Assembly: GCF_023516615.1 (NCBI RefSeq) | Contig: NZ_JAMGBF010000059.1 | Location: 1-56,244, forward strand | Source: Streptomyces panaciradicis | GTDB taxonomy: Bacteria; Actinomycetota; Actinomycetes; Streptomycetales; Streptomycetaceae | Direction of reading: 5' to 3' | Length of the DNA: 56,244 nt | Shown: one piece after another, positions 25,126 to 32,991 of the stretch | Layout of the letters: the number at the start of each line of letters is the position of its first letter | How positions within the stretch are numbered: the stretch's first letter is position 1 | Notes under the pieces: model-generated | What the model was told of the DNA's origin: nothing | What the model saw: only the letters and a program-made list of their open reading frames with translations | The model's database searches: none | Program-made: the position numbers and the translations under genes

Positions 25126-25883
25126 GAATGCACCCGATTCCCTGACCGGAGACGTTCGGAACACGATTCCCCCAGATCGTTCCGGGGCCGCCCCAGGGTC
25201 GAGCTTCGCTTCTGTGCGCGAGGCGTGAGGCGGGCGTGAGGAGTGTGGTGAACCGGCGGGGCCGTCGTGATCGCCGGGGGTGCGATCGTCCTCCACGGGG
25301 CATCAGCTCCCATCCTGGGCGACCGCTACGGCACACGGTTCACCAGGACACTCCGCATGGAACCGAACCTGAGGGAGAACGCCCTCGCGCGGCACGACGG
25401 CCCGTGTCGACGGAGTCAGCTGCCTTCTGCGGAACAGGGACGCCGGCCGCCCGCGAGGCCGGACCGCCGCAGCCATCGGCACCTGCGTACCCAGAGGGAG
25501 GAACTTCTCGCAAACAGAGCCAACCGCGCGTCCCGCTCTCGCCAAAGACAGCGTGTACGGCACCTGTCACACATCGATCGCCCTGCCTGGGAGCCTGCTG
25601 GCCAGTACGGACGCCGTCCGGCCGGCCGAGGGCATGCCGCCGAACCAACCAGAACGTACGTGGCGTCGCCCCACACACCCGCCCCGCGCGGCGCGAAGAC
25701 CGCCACGTCCAGTACGCCGCGGATCAGCAGCGTGACCACGACGGCGGCGAGAGCCGCGACCACCGCCGTGGCGGCGCCGGTCGCCCACAGCCGTCCCGCC
25801 GCCACGCCGGTCGCCTGCCCGTCCTGGTAGCCGACCGGGCCGCGCGGCGGTTAGTCCCCGTACTGCGCCACGGGCGGTAGCGA
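25126..25883. other. 758-bp region without an intact gene
   Basis: Every frame here is short or of poor composition. The only recognisable coding trace is the DUF6069 remnant at 25635-25805, listed separately. The codon-position G+C bias typical of the rest of the window is lost between about 25230 and 25600. It appears to be decayed sequence belonging to the same decay zone as the upstream pseudogenes. Confidence 0.5.
25635..25805 (-). pseudogene. N-terminal remnant of a DUF6069-type membrane protein
   Basis: From GTG 25805 the minus strand encodes AAGRLWATGAATAVVAALAA and continues with one membrane helix and FAPRGAGVWGDATYVLVGSAA, which resembles the first 55 or so residues of small four-helix DUF6069 proteins of Streptomyces. 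After this point the frame turns into arginine- and serine-rich sequence with no further membrane helices. The C-terminal two thirds are therefore missing or scrambled. Confidence 0.5.
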
Positions 25884-26297
25884 TCAGGCGGGCGCGGACG
25901 TCCGCCGGAACTTCTCGACGGCGGCGGGCGTGACCGGGGTGAAGAAGTTGACGAGGTTGCCGTCGGGGTCGCGGAACAGCAGGGACCGGTTGCCCCAGGG
26001 CATCGTGGTGGGTTCGGTGACGAAGTCCCTGACGTACTCGGCCAGGTTCTGGTGCACCCGGTCCACGTCGTCGACGAGGAACTCGGTGATCACGCTCTGG
26101 TTGGCCGCCGGGCGGGCGGAGTCCGGGGCGAACAGGGGGACGGTACGGGTACCGGCGATCGCGAGGGTGGCGTATGCCGTCCTGATCTCGGCGAAGTCCT
26201 CGGTGGCCCGGACCGCCGGCAGCCCCGTGGCCCGTTCGTAGAAGGCGACGAGACGGGCGACGTCGCCGGTGATGATGCGGATCGAGACGAACTCCAT
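25884..26297 (-). CDS. VOC-superfamily (glyoxalase/bleomycin-resistance fold) protein
   Basis: 137 residues with two beta-alpha-beta-beta-beta modules: FVSIRIITGDVARLVAFYERATGLP and ITEFLVDDVDRVHQNLAEYVRDFV, ending with LLFRDPDGNLVNFFTPV, the typical final strand with the metal-binding Asp/Asn region. It may be a dioxygenase, isomerase or a drug-binding protein; the sequence does not decide. GGGAG precedes ATG 26297. It is divergent from a WYL-domain regulator that very probably controls it. Confidence 0.85.
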   Translation of the reverse strand: MEFVSIRIITGDVARLVAFYERATGLPAVRATEDFAEIRTAYATLAIAGTRTVPLFAPDSARPAANQSVITEFLVDDVDRVHQNLAEYVRDFVTEPTTMPWGNRSLLFRDPDGNLVNFFTPVTPAAVEKFRRTSAPA

Positions 26298-26401
26298 GGT
26301 GATCTCCCTGGCTGCGTGAACCTGCTGTGGACTTCCTCGGAGGGGACCGCGTCGAGCGGGCCGCCGCGGAAGCGCTGCACTCCGCAGACTAGGAGCAATA
26401 G

Positions 26402-26418
26402 AGGACAGAATCCGTCCT
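26402..26418. promoter_or_regulatory. Palindromic operator candidate for the WYL regulator
   Basis: AGGACAGAATCCGTCCT has perfect AGGAC/GTCCT arms plus two inner pairs. It lies in the divergent promoter region, 21 bp before the regulator start and about 105 bp before the VOC gene, well placed for control of both. Confidence 0.5.
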
Positions 26419-26439
26419 GTATCCGCTTAGGCTGTTCGC

Positions 26440-27417
26440 ATGCCTGGACCCACCGGCCGTGTGCTGACCCTCCTCGAACTGTTGCAGTCGGGCGGCACCC
26501 GGACCGTGGCCGAGCTCGCCGACCGGCTCGGCGTCGAGGGGCGGACCGTGCGCCGCTACGTGGACCAGCTGCTCGACCTCGACGTGCCGGTGGAGTCGGT
26601 GCGCGGCCGCTACGGCGGCTACCGGCTCGCCCCCGGGTACCGGCTTCCCCCGCTCATGCTCAGCGACGACGAGGCACTGGCCGTACTGCTCGGACTGATC
26701 GCCGGCCGCCGGGCGGGACTGACACCGGAGCACACGGCGAGCGAGACCGCGTCGGCCAAGATCCGGCGAGTCCTGCCGAAGCACACCGCCCGCCGCCTCG
26801 ACGCACTCCTGGAATCGCTCGACTTCACCGATGGGCCCGGAGCGGCCGCCGCCCCGGACACCGGAGTCCTGCTCACCGTGACCGACGCGGTGCGCCACCT
26901 CCGGCCCGTGTCGGTCCGCTACACCGACCGCGACGGACGGGGCAGCGAACGTGTCCTGCACCCGTACGGGGTGGTCGCCCACTCCGGCCGGTGGTACGTC
27001 ACGGGACGGGACGCCCGGATCGGCGAGGACCGGACCTTCCGCCTCGACCGCATCGCGGACGCCCGCACCCTGCCCGGCACGTTCGAGGTCCCCGAAGGGC
27101 CCACGCCGGCGCAGCGCCTGCTGTCGGGGTTCGCCACGGCTGAGTACCGGCACGAGGTGACCGTCCGGGTCCAGGGGACGGCCGAGCAGATCCGCGCCCG
27201 CCTGCCCGCCGGCGTCGCCACCCTGGCGGAGTGCGAGCCGCCGGAAGGCGGGGGCGAAGGGTGGCTGCGTGTCGAGTTGCGGGCGGAGCGCCTCGACTGG
27301 CTGCCCGCGACGCTCGCCTCGCTGGACCGCCCGTTCGTGATCGATCGCCCCGACGAACTGCGCGACCGCGTCGCCGAGTTCGCGGCCCGGCTCGCGTCCT
27401 TCGCCCACCGGAGCTGA
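26440..27417 (+). CDS. YafY-type transcriptional regulator with WYL domain
   Basis: 325 residues. N-terminal helix-turn-helix of the DeoR type (residues 1-65: LLELLQSGGTRTVAELADRLGVEGRTVRRYVDQL), then the WYL domain (about 140-215: LRPVSVRYTDRDG, YGVVAHSGRWYVTGRDA, FRLDRIADA) and a C-terminal WCX extension. WYL domains bind nucleic acid or small ligands and control the attached DNA-binding domain. It is divergent from the VOC gene, a common arrangement in actinobacteria. The start at ATG 26440 matches the usual family N-terminus. Confidence 0.88.
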   Translation: MPGPTGRVLTLLELLQSGGTRTVAELADRLGVEGRTVRRYVDQLLDLDVPVESVRGRYGGYRLAPGYRLPPLMLSDDEALAVLLGLIAGRRAGLTPEHTASETASAKIRRVLPKHTARRLDALLESLDFTDGPGAAAAPDTGVLLTVTDAVRHLRPVSVRYTDRDGRGSERVLHPYGVVAHSGRWYVTGRDARIGEDRTFRLDRIADARTLPGTFEVPEGPTPAQRLLSGFATAEYRHEVTVRVQGTAEQIRARLPAGVATLAECEPPEGGGEGWLRVELRAERLDWLPATLASLDRPFVIDRPDELRDRVAEFAARLASFAHRS

Positions 27418-27432
27418 CATGCGGTGGAGCGG

Positions 27433-28302
27433 TCAGGCGGCCTGCTGGGAGGCGGCCGCGTCGGGGTGCAGGTCGTCCAGGGTGAGCGGGTGCGCCGGGG
27501 GATCCGGCAGGGCGACCTGGCGGGTGACGTGGAGGTCGGGGCCGACGTGGAGCAGTTCGCCGGGCTCCAGCGGGCGCCAGTGCGGGTTGTCGTCCATGCG
27601 CTCGCTTGCGACGACGACCGCGGGGTGCGCGGCCAGGTGCGCCGAGTGGACGCGCATACGGCCGTGGCTGCCGCTGTGGTCCAGATGCCTGCTGCCGTGC
27701 TGACCGCCCGCCGGGCGCTCCAGGACGTAGAGGTCGTGGGTGTCCGGGTAGCGCAGCGCCCACAGCTCGCGGGGGGTGATGAGGATCAGGTTCAGGGCGA
27801 AGAGGGGCACGTGCGCGGCGATCCAGCGGGCGGCGTCCCGCAGGCCGGGCGTGAGGTCACCGTCGTGCCGGCGCGTCTCCCGGGTGATCAACGCGAAGAA
27901 CCGCTCGGAGTCGGTGTCGCCCCGGACCAGGGAGCGGTCCTCGCCCAGATGCTCGTCGAGCCGGTCGAGCCCCTCGATGACTCCGTTGTGCGCGAACAGC
28001 CGGCCGTCCTGTTCGAAGGGGTGGGTGTTGCGGACGTCCAGGCTGCCCGTGGAGGCGAAGCGGACATGGGCGACGAAGGTCGCCGACTCCTCCTGCCGGG
28101 CCTCCTGCGCGAAGGCGCGGTCGCGGTAGGCCGCGATGGGGGCCTTGTCCACGCGCGGGGTGCCGTCGGCGGCGAAGAGGCCGAGGCCGGTGCCGTCGGG
28201 GTCGCGGTGGCTCTGCCGGCTGAGGCTGTCCGGGGCGTCGAGGAGCCAGAAGGTGGCGTGGGTGCGGAGCGGGGCGCTGGTGAGGCCGAAGAGGCGGCAC
28301 AT
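27433..28302 (-). CDS. Class II glutamine amidotransferase (EgtC-like)
   Basis: 289 residues. Cys2 of MCRLFG is the Ntn nucleophile; other marks are HRDPDGTGLGLF, VRFASTGSLDVRNTHPF and LFAHNGVIEGL, which form the glutaminase site. The C-terminal third (WALRYPDTHDLYVLERP; VVVASERMDDNPHWRPLEPGELLHV) also fits the family that includes EgtC, the gamma-glutamyl hydrolase of ergothioneine synthesis. No other egt gene is nearby, so it is more safely called a predicted glutamine amidotransferase. GGAGG precedes ATG 28302. Confidence 0.82.
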   Translation of the reverse strand: MCRLFGLTSAPLRTHATFWLLDAPDSLSRQSHRDPDGTGLGLFAADGTPRVDKAPIAAYRDRAFAQEARQEESATFVAHVRFASTGSLDVRNTHPFEQDGRLFAHNGVIEGLDRLDEHLGEDRSLVRGDTDSERFFALITRETRRHDGDLTPGLRDAARWIAAHVPLFALNLILITPRELWALRYPDTHDLYVLERPAGGQHGSRHLDHSGSHGRMRVHSAHLAAHPAVVVASERMDDNPHWRPLEPGELLHVGPDLHVTRQVALPDPPAHPLTLDDLHPDAAASQQAA

Positions 28303-28462
28303 GAGGTTCCTCCAGGACAGCCGGTCTGTGGTTCCGTGTGCGGGTCGGCGGCGAACGGCGCTTTCTGTGGGTGAGGCGACGGGAGGGCTCTATCAGGAGT
28401 GTCCCCTCAGGCCCGGTGTGAATCCCGCACTCGCCGCCGGGTCCCCCTGGGCGGTTCCCGCC

Positions 28463-29341
28463 TCACGGGGAACCGGCCTGACCGTACGCCGTGCGCCATG
28501 CGGCGGGAGGCATGGCCTCCTGGCGTCGGAAGAAGGTGGTGAAGTTGCCGACGTCGCGGAAGCCGAGGCGCCGTGCGCAGCCGGTGACCGGGAGGTCGGT
28601 GTGGGCGAGGAGCCTCTTCGCCTCCAGCAGGATGCGCTGGTCGAGGAAGGCCTTGGCGCCCGTGCCGGCGGCGGCGCGTGTCGCCCGGGTGAGGGTGCGC
28701 GCGTCGTAGCCGAGCGCCCGGGCGTAGTCGGTCACCTGGTGCCAGTCGGTGAAGTGCTCCTCGACGGCGGTTCGGTAGGCGCGGAAGACAGCCGTGTGCC
28801 GTGTGCCGGGTTCCGGCGCGTCGGTCGCGGGCGGTGTCTCGGGCAGCGCGCGCAGGAGCAGCGCGGCCAGCAGGTGGGAGAGCAGGGCGGGAGAGGCCAG
28901 GTGCGGCGCGTGTGCCGCCGTCTCGTGCTCGCGGCCCAGGTGCTCGGCCGCGAGCAGGGCGAGGTCCAGGCGCTGCCCGTCCACCTGCCAGCTCACCGGC
29001 GCGGTGGTCTCCGCGCTGGTGAAGCCGGGGAGGAAACCGGGTCGGAAGAGGACGAGCGGCCCTTCGCAGGCGTCCACGTCGCTCCAGCGGTGCACCGTCC
29101 CGGGCCGGATCCAGACGGCGCTTCCCTCCGACAGCGTGAAGGCGTGGAAGTCCGCCTCGTGGCTTCCGGTGCCGGAGCGGACGAGGGCGAAGACGTGGAA
29201 GTCGGGGCGCTGGGGGAGTGCGCGCCGGCGGCGGGGGTCCATGGAGCGCAGCCCGGCGAAGTCGAGCACCTCCACGCCATGAGGTGAGCCGATGGCGGGC
29301 AGATAGCGCAGCTGTCGTACCGCATCGTGTCCGTTTTCCAC
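28463..29341 (-). CDS. AraC-family transcriptional regulator
   Basis: 292 residues from GTG 29341. The N-terminal part (about 1-130) is a cupin-type sensor: PDFHVFALVRSGTGSHEADFHAFTLSEGSAVWIRPGTVHRW. The C-terminal double helix-turn-helix has YARALGYDARTLTRATRAAAGTGAKAFLDQRILLEAKRLLAHTDLPVTGCARRLGFRDVGNFTTFFRRQEAMPPAAWR, the AraC consensus. An ATG at 29386 would add 15 residues but lacks a ribosome binding site; AAAAGGGG lies 10 nt before the GTG. It is divergent from an alpha/beta hydrolase gene that is its likely target. Confidence 0.88.
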   Translation of the reverse strand: MENGHDAVRQLRYLPAIGSPHGVEVLDFAGLRSMDPRRRRALPQRPDFHVFALVRSGTGSHEADFHAFTLSEGSAVWIRPGTVHRWSDVDACEGPLVLFRPGFLPGFTSAETTAPVSWQVDGQRLDLALLAAEHLGREHETAAHAPHLASPALLSHLLAALLLRALPETPPATDAPEPGTRHTAVFRAYRTAVEEHFTDWHQVTDYARALGYDARTLTRATRAAAGTGAKAFLDQRILLEAKRLLAHTDLPVTGCARRLGFRDVGNFTTFFRRQEAMPPAAWRTAYGQAGSP

Positions 29342-29484
29342 AATTGTCGAGCCCCTTTTCACCGAGGGCCGGGAAGCGCCCCGCATACCGTCGAACGGGA
29401 CCTGAAGAACAGGTCGGACAGTGCGGTCGAGCGTACGGCAGGGCGATGAGCAGGCGCTTCGCCGAGCCGGTGAGAGGCGAGCAG

Positions 29485-30339
29485 ATGACGGAAACGACAA
29501 TCCCGGTGACGGTCGCGGGCGGAGCGATGGAGGTACGCGCCGGAGGCACGAGCGGGCCGGCGCTGGTGTTCGTCCACTACTGGGGCGGCTCCGCCGGGAC
29601 ATGGAACGGTGTGATCGGCCGGCTGCGACCGGAGCAGGCGACCGTCCGCTTCGATCAGCGCGGTTGGGGGGCCTCGCGGGCCCTGCCCGGCCCCTACCAC
29701 CTCGACCAGCTCGCCGACGATCTCGCTCGCGTCGTCGAGACGTGCGTGTCGGGGCCGTACGTCCTGGTCGGGCACTCGATGGGCGGCAAGGTGAGCCAGC
29801 TTCTCGCGGCACGTCGGCCCACCGGACTGGCGGGACTGGTCCTCGTCGCCCCGGCGCCGCCGCAGCCGCCCGCCATGGTGACGGAGGAGTACCGCCGGGG
29901 TCTGTCCCACGCGTACGACTCGCCGGAGACGGTGCGCCACGCCGTGGAGCATGTGCTGGCCGCCACCCCGCTGCCCGAGACGGAGTTGGGCGCCGTGGTG
30001 CACGACAGTCTCGCCGCCGGTGACGCGGCCCGGCAGGAGTGGCCCCTGCGGGGGATCGCACAGGACATCACCACGGTCGTACGAGGCATCGACGTTCCGG
30101 TGACGGTGCTGGCGGGGGAGAAGGACGTGGTGGAACCGTCGCGGGTGCTGCGCGAGTGCCTTCTGCCGCACCTCCCGCACGCCACCCTGACCACCGTCCC
30201 GAGGGTCGGGCACCTCCTCCCCCTGGAAGCACCGGAGGCCGTCGCGGCGGCTCTCCATGACTTCCTGGCCCACATCACGGGCCGAGCGGAGGCAGCGGCC
30301 GACGGCGGAGAAACGACAAAGGGCGCCGGCATCAGGTGA
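29485..30339 (+). CDS. Alpha/beta hydrolase
   Basis: 284 residues. HYWGGSAGTWNGVI (oxyanion region), FDQRGWGAS, the nucleophile elbow GHSMGG (Ser near residue 95), the acid in LAGEKDVVEP and the His in VGHLLPLEAP form the catalytic set of the fold. Cytoplasmic, no signal peptide. The substrate is unknown; esterase or lactonase are both possible. GAGAGG precedes ATG 29485; an ATG at 29446 in frame cannot be excluded. Divergent from the AraC gene. Confidence 0.85.
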   Translation: MTETTIPVTVAGGAMEVRAGGTSGPALVFVHYWGGSAGTWNGVIGRLRPEQATVRFDQRGWGASRALPGPYHLDQLADDLARVVETCVSGPYVLVGHSMGGKVSQLLAARRPTGLAGLVLVAPAPPQPPAMVTEEYRRGLSHAYDSPETVRHAVEHVLAATPLPETELGAVVHDSLAAGDAARQEWPLRGIAQDITTVVRGIDVPVTVLAGEKDVVEPSRVLRECLLPHLPHATLTTVPRVGHLLPLEAPEAVAAALHDFLAHITGRAEAAADGGETTKGAGIR

Positions 30340-30470
30340 CCGAACGGGCGATTGGCGGCGGTTGCGGGCAAACCCAGACCTTGCGGCCGGCTGCCGGATA
30401 GCTTCCTCATGTTGTCACACCGGGTGATCGTCCCTGTGCGATCCCGAGGAAGCCGTACGGAGGTGCGCCG

Positions 30471-30845
30471 ATGGATCCGGCGACGTTGGTGGTGCAGGCC
30501 CTGGTCACGGGCGCGACGACGGGTCTCGGCGGCGCCGCTTCCGCCGCCGTGACGGATGCCTACCGGGCGCTGAAGGAAGCGCTGAGCAGCCGACTCTCCG
30601 GCCGCCCCGGAGCCCTGGAACAGCTCAGCGCTCTGGAACGGCGGCCGGGGGCGCCCGCCGAGGGGCTGGTCCGCGAACTCGTGGTGACGGGGGCCGTGGA
30701 CACGGAGGTGATGGAGCACGCCCAGCGCCTGCTGGCCCTCCTCGCCCCGCCCGCGGCACCCCCCTCGGCCGGCGGGATCGATCTCCGCGAGGCCAAGGGC
30801 GTCCAGGTCGGCAACGGCACCACCCAGAACAACACCTTCCACTGA
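30471..30845 (+). CDS. Small protein with C-terminal RHIM-like amyloid motif
   Basis: 124 residues. The N-terminal part (about 1-92) is helical: an Ala/Gly/Thr-rich apolar first helix (LVVQALVTGATTGLGGAASA), an amphipathic YRALKEALSSRLSG, and a third helix VMEHAQRLLALLAP. A Pro/Ala/Gly-rich linker leads to the last residues 110-123, GVQVGNGTTQNNTF. This motif (V-Q-V-G, Gly/Asn turn, N-N) resembles the RIP homotypic interaction motif and the related bacterial amyloid signalling sequences described near NLR-type genes in Actinobacteria. The N-terminal domain would then be the effector or adaptor part. GGAGG at 30459-30463 precedes ATG 30471. The next gene, 41 nt downstream, begins with nearly the same motif. 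The motif is seen; amyloid formation is inferred. Confidence 0.75.
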   Translation: MDPATLVVQALVTGATTGLGGAASAAVTDAYRALKEALSSRLSGRPGALEQLSALERRPGAPAEGLVRELVVTGAVDTEVMEHAQRLLALLAPPAAPPSAGGIDLREAKGVQVGNGTTQNNTFH

Positions 30846-30886
30846 GCGGCCGTCCGCACCCGGAGAGTCGAAAGAGCACGCAGCTG

Positions 30887-31543
30887 ATGAAGAACAGCCG
30901 GATCAAGGGCGCCCAGGTCGGCGACGGGAACGTGCAGAACAACACCTACCTGCCCCCGCAGAGAGGCGGGCACCGCTCGCGGGTCCACGACTCCTCGGCG
31001 ACCGTCACCGCGGGCGACCACGCCACGATCAACCAGAAGAACACCCACCTGAAATTCTCGATCCCCGTGATCGGGCCTCTGCTGTCCATGACAGCCGCAC
31101 ATCCAGTGATCGCCGGCGCCACGGCCCTCGTGGTCGTCGGGGGCGGCGGCCTCGCCACCAAGGCCGCCCTGTCCGACCCGCCCGCCGCCGTGTCGACCGC
31201 ACTGGTACGCGGCTTCCACCTGCAGGACAGCAATGGGGGCGCACCCGTCGGGTACGACTTCTCCCACACCCCGCCCTCGCGGGCGGGCACGAACACCGAC
31301 GCGATCTATGTCTCGGGCGGCTATCTGAACGCCACCAACGGCAAGCTGGCCGACTGGGATTCGAAGAAGCTGCCCACGGCGTCCGACTGCCGTAAGGCGG
31401 TCGCCCGACATCCGGTCCGCCAGACCGTGCTCTACTCTCTCGACGTCACCTGCTACGTGGACCGCGACGGCAACCCGGGGTACATCCAGGTGACCGGTTC
31501 CGACAGCGAGTCCACGATCGTCGACACCGCTCATCTGCGATGA
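30887..31543 (+). CDS. Membrane protein with N-terminal RHIM-like motif and external C-terminal domain
   Basis: 218 residues. Residues 8-21, GAQVGDGNVQNNTY, repeat the motif at the end of the preceding protein; residues 38-51 (ATVTAGDHATINQK) look like a second, weaker copy. A hydrophobic region at about 58-95 (IPVIGPLLSM and VIAGATALVVVGGGGLA) should span the membrane once or twice. The C-terminal 120 residues, with ASDCRKAV and DVTCYVDRDGNPGYIQVTG (Cys168 and Cys189, perhaps a disulfide), resemble an extracytoplasmic domain common in streptomycete membrane sensors. So the amyloid-type motif would face the cytoplasm and the sensor part the outside. ATG 30887 has only a weak ribosome binding site. 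Probably co-transcribed with the upstream gene. Confidence 0.72.
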   Translation: MKNSRIKGAQVGDGNVQNNTYLPPQRGGHRSRVHDSSATVTAGDHATINQKNTHLKFSIPVIGPLLSMTAAHPVIAGATALVVVGGGGLATKAALSDPPAAVSTALVRGFHLQDSNGGAPVGYDFSHTPPSRAGTNTDAIYVSGGYLNATNGKLADWDSKKLPTASDCRKAVARHPVRQTVLYSLDVTCYVDRDGNPGYIQVTGSDSESTIVDTAHLR

Positions 31544-31553
31544 GCGGGCCCGC
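31544..31553. terminator. Palindrome between convergent RHIM-membrane and P450 genes
   Basis: GCGGGCCCGC is a perfect 10-bp palindrome directly after the stop of the membrane protein gene, in the 36-bp gap to the convergent P450 gene. Likely part of a bidirectional terminator. Confidence 0.4.
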
Positions 31554-31579
31554 CGACGCCGCTCGCGAGGCGGCCGCGA

Positions 31580-32845
31580 TCAGCGCAGGCGGACCGGAAG
31601 GGAACGGTGGCCGTTCGAAATGAAGGAATCGACCGGCTTCAACTCCTCCTGGCCCACCGCGAGTCGCAGCTGCGGGAAACGGCCGAACAGCGCCGGCAGC
31701 GCGATCCGCGCCTCCAGCCGTCCCAGCGGCGCGCCCAGGCAGAAGTGCGCTCCGTAGCCGAAGGCCAGGTGCTCCTTGTCCGGGCGGGTGACGTCGAAAC
31801 GGTCCGCGTCGACGCCGTGGCGGCCCGGGTGGCGTCCGGCGGCGGCGTACGCGGCCAGAATGGCCTCGCCCTTGCCGATCACGACTCCTTCGGGACCGCC
31901 GAACTCCGCCATCGCCAGGTCCTCCACGGCGTACCGCAGGGGCAGGCTGGCGACCGGTGCCTCGACGCGCAGGGTCTCCTCGACGACGTCGTCCCAGGAG
32001 GCGTCGCCGCCATGCACCAGGGCGAGTTGATCGGGGTGGGTGAGCAGGGCGTGGACGGCCTTGTCGAGGAGGTTGACCGTGGTTTCGTGACCCGCGCTGA
32101 CCATGAGCATCAGCGTGTCGAGGAGTTCCTGCTCGCTCAGGCGGGTGCCGTCCTCGTCGTCGTGGGCCGCGATGAGGGCGGTGGTCAGGTCGTCACCGGG
32201 CGAGTCCCTCCGCAACGCGACGAGTTCGGCGAGCACGGCGTAGAACCGGGCGTACGTGTCGGTGACTTGCTCGGGCGTGGCGGAGGTGTGGAAGACACCG
32301 TCCACGACGGCCCGCAGTTCGGCGCCCAGTTCCTCGGGCAGGCCGAGCAGTTCGCCGATCACCCGGATCGGCAGGGGGTAGCAGAACTCCTCGCGCAGAT
32401 CGACGGTTCGTCCGCCCTCGCCCGCCGACTCGACCTCGTCCAGCAGGAGTTCGGTGATCTCCTCGACCCGCGGCCGGAGCGCCGCGGTACGGCGCGCGGT
32501 GAACGCCTTGGAGACCAGGGCGCGCAGGCGTTTGTGCTCGTCCCCGTACGCGGTGAACATGTTCTGCACGGACACCCAGCTGAACAGGGGCCAATCCGGC
32601 GCGATGTCGCCCTTGATGAAGCGGGACCAGTGCCGACGGGCGTCCTTCGAGACGCGGGGGTCGGTGAGCAGGCGCTTGAGCAGGCCGGGGTCGCTGACGG
32701 CCCATGCCTCGACGCCGTCGGGGAGCGCGACCGGCGTCACCGGGCCGCGGTCACGGATCCGGGCGGCCTCGCCGTGGATGTCGCCGCCGGTCGGGTCGAT
32801 CACCAAGGGGTCCGGGTCGACGACCAGGGGATCGGGGTGTGCCAT
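31580..32845 (-). CDS. Cytochrome P450
   Basis: 421 residues, soluble bacterial class. Marks: I-helix SAGHETTVN with the conserved acid-alcohol pair region, K-helix EETLR (ExxR), and the heme loop FGYGAHFCLGAPLGR with the Cys ligand. The N-terminal DPLVIDPTGGDIHGEAARIRDRGPVTPV and the general layout fit the CYP107/CYP105-like macrolide and xenobiotic hydroxylases of Streptomyces. No ferredoxin gene is adjacent, so electrons must come from elsewhere. CGGAGG precedes ATG 32845. Substrate unknown. Confidence 0.93.
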   Translation of the reverse strand: MAHPDPLVVDPDPLVIDPTGGDIHGEAARIRDRGPVTPVALPDGVEAWAVSDPGLLKRLLTDPRVSKDARRHWSRFIKGDIAPDWPLFSWVSVQNMFTAYGDEHKRLRALVSKAFTARRTAALRPRVEEITELLLDEVESAGEGGRTVDLREEFCYPLPIRVIGELLGLPEELGAELRAVVDGVFHTSATPEQVTDTYARFYAVLAELVALRRDSPGDDLTTALIAAHDDEDGTRLSEQELLDTLMLMVSAGHETTVNLLDKAVHALLTHPDQLALVHGGDASWDDVVEETLRVEAPVASLPLRYAVEDLAMAEFGGPEGVVIGKGEAILAAYAAAGRHPGRHGVDADRFDVTRPDKEHLAFGYGAHFCLGAPLGRLEARIALPALFGRFPQLRLAVGQEELKPVDSFISNGHRSLPVRLR

Positions 32846-32923
32846 CGCAGCCTCCGAGGATCAGGAACCTCACCGTACGGACGGCAAGTTACGGCGCCGT
32901 GGCGTGGCCGCACGAGACCGCAC

Positions 32924-32948
32924 GGCACGAACCGTCACGATTCGTGCC
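32924..32948. promoter_or_regulatory. Inverted repeat upstream of the P450 gene
   Basis: GGCACGAA (32924-32931) and TTCGTGCC (32941-32948) are perfect arms separated by 9 bp, 79 bp before the P450 start and after the stop of the ComB-like gene. It could be an operator for the P450 gene or a weak terminator for the upstream gene. Confidence 0.4.
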
Positions 32949-32991
32949 CGCGACCGGCACGATCCGGCCGAACGGCACAGGCCCGGTGCCG

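Noticed and set aside
27433..28302. Ergothioneine gene cluster suggested by the EgtC-like protein
   Set aside because: No egtA, egtB, egtD or egtE gene lies in the window; neighbouring genes are regulators and a hydrolase.
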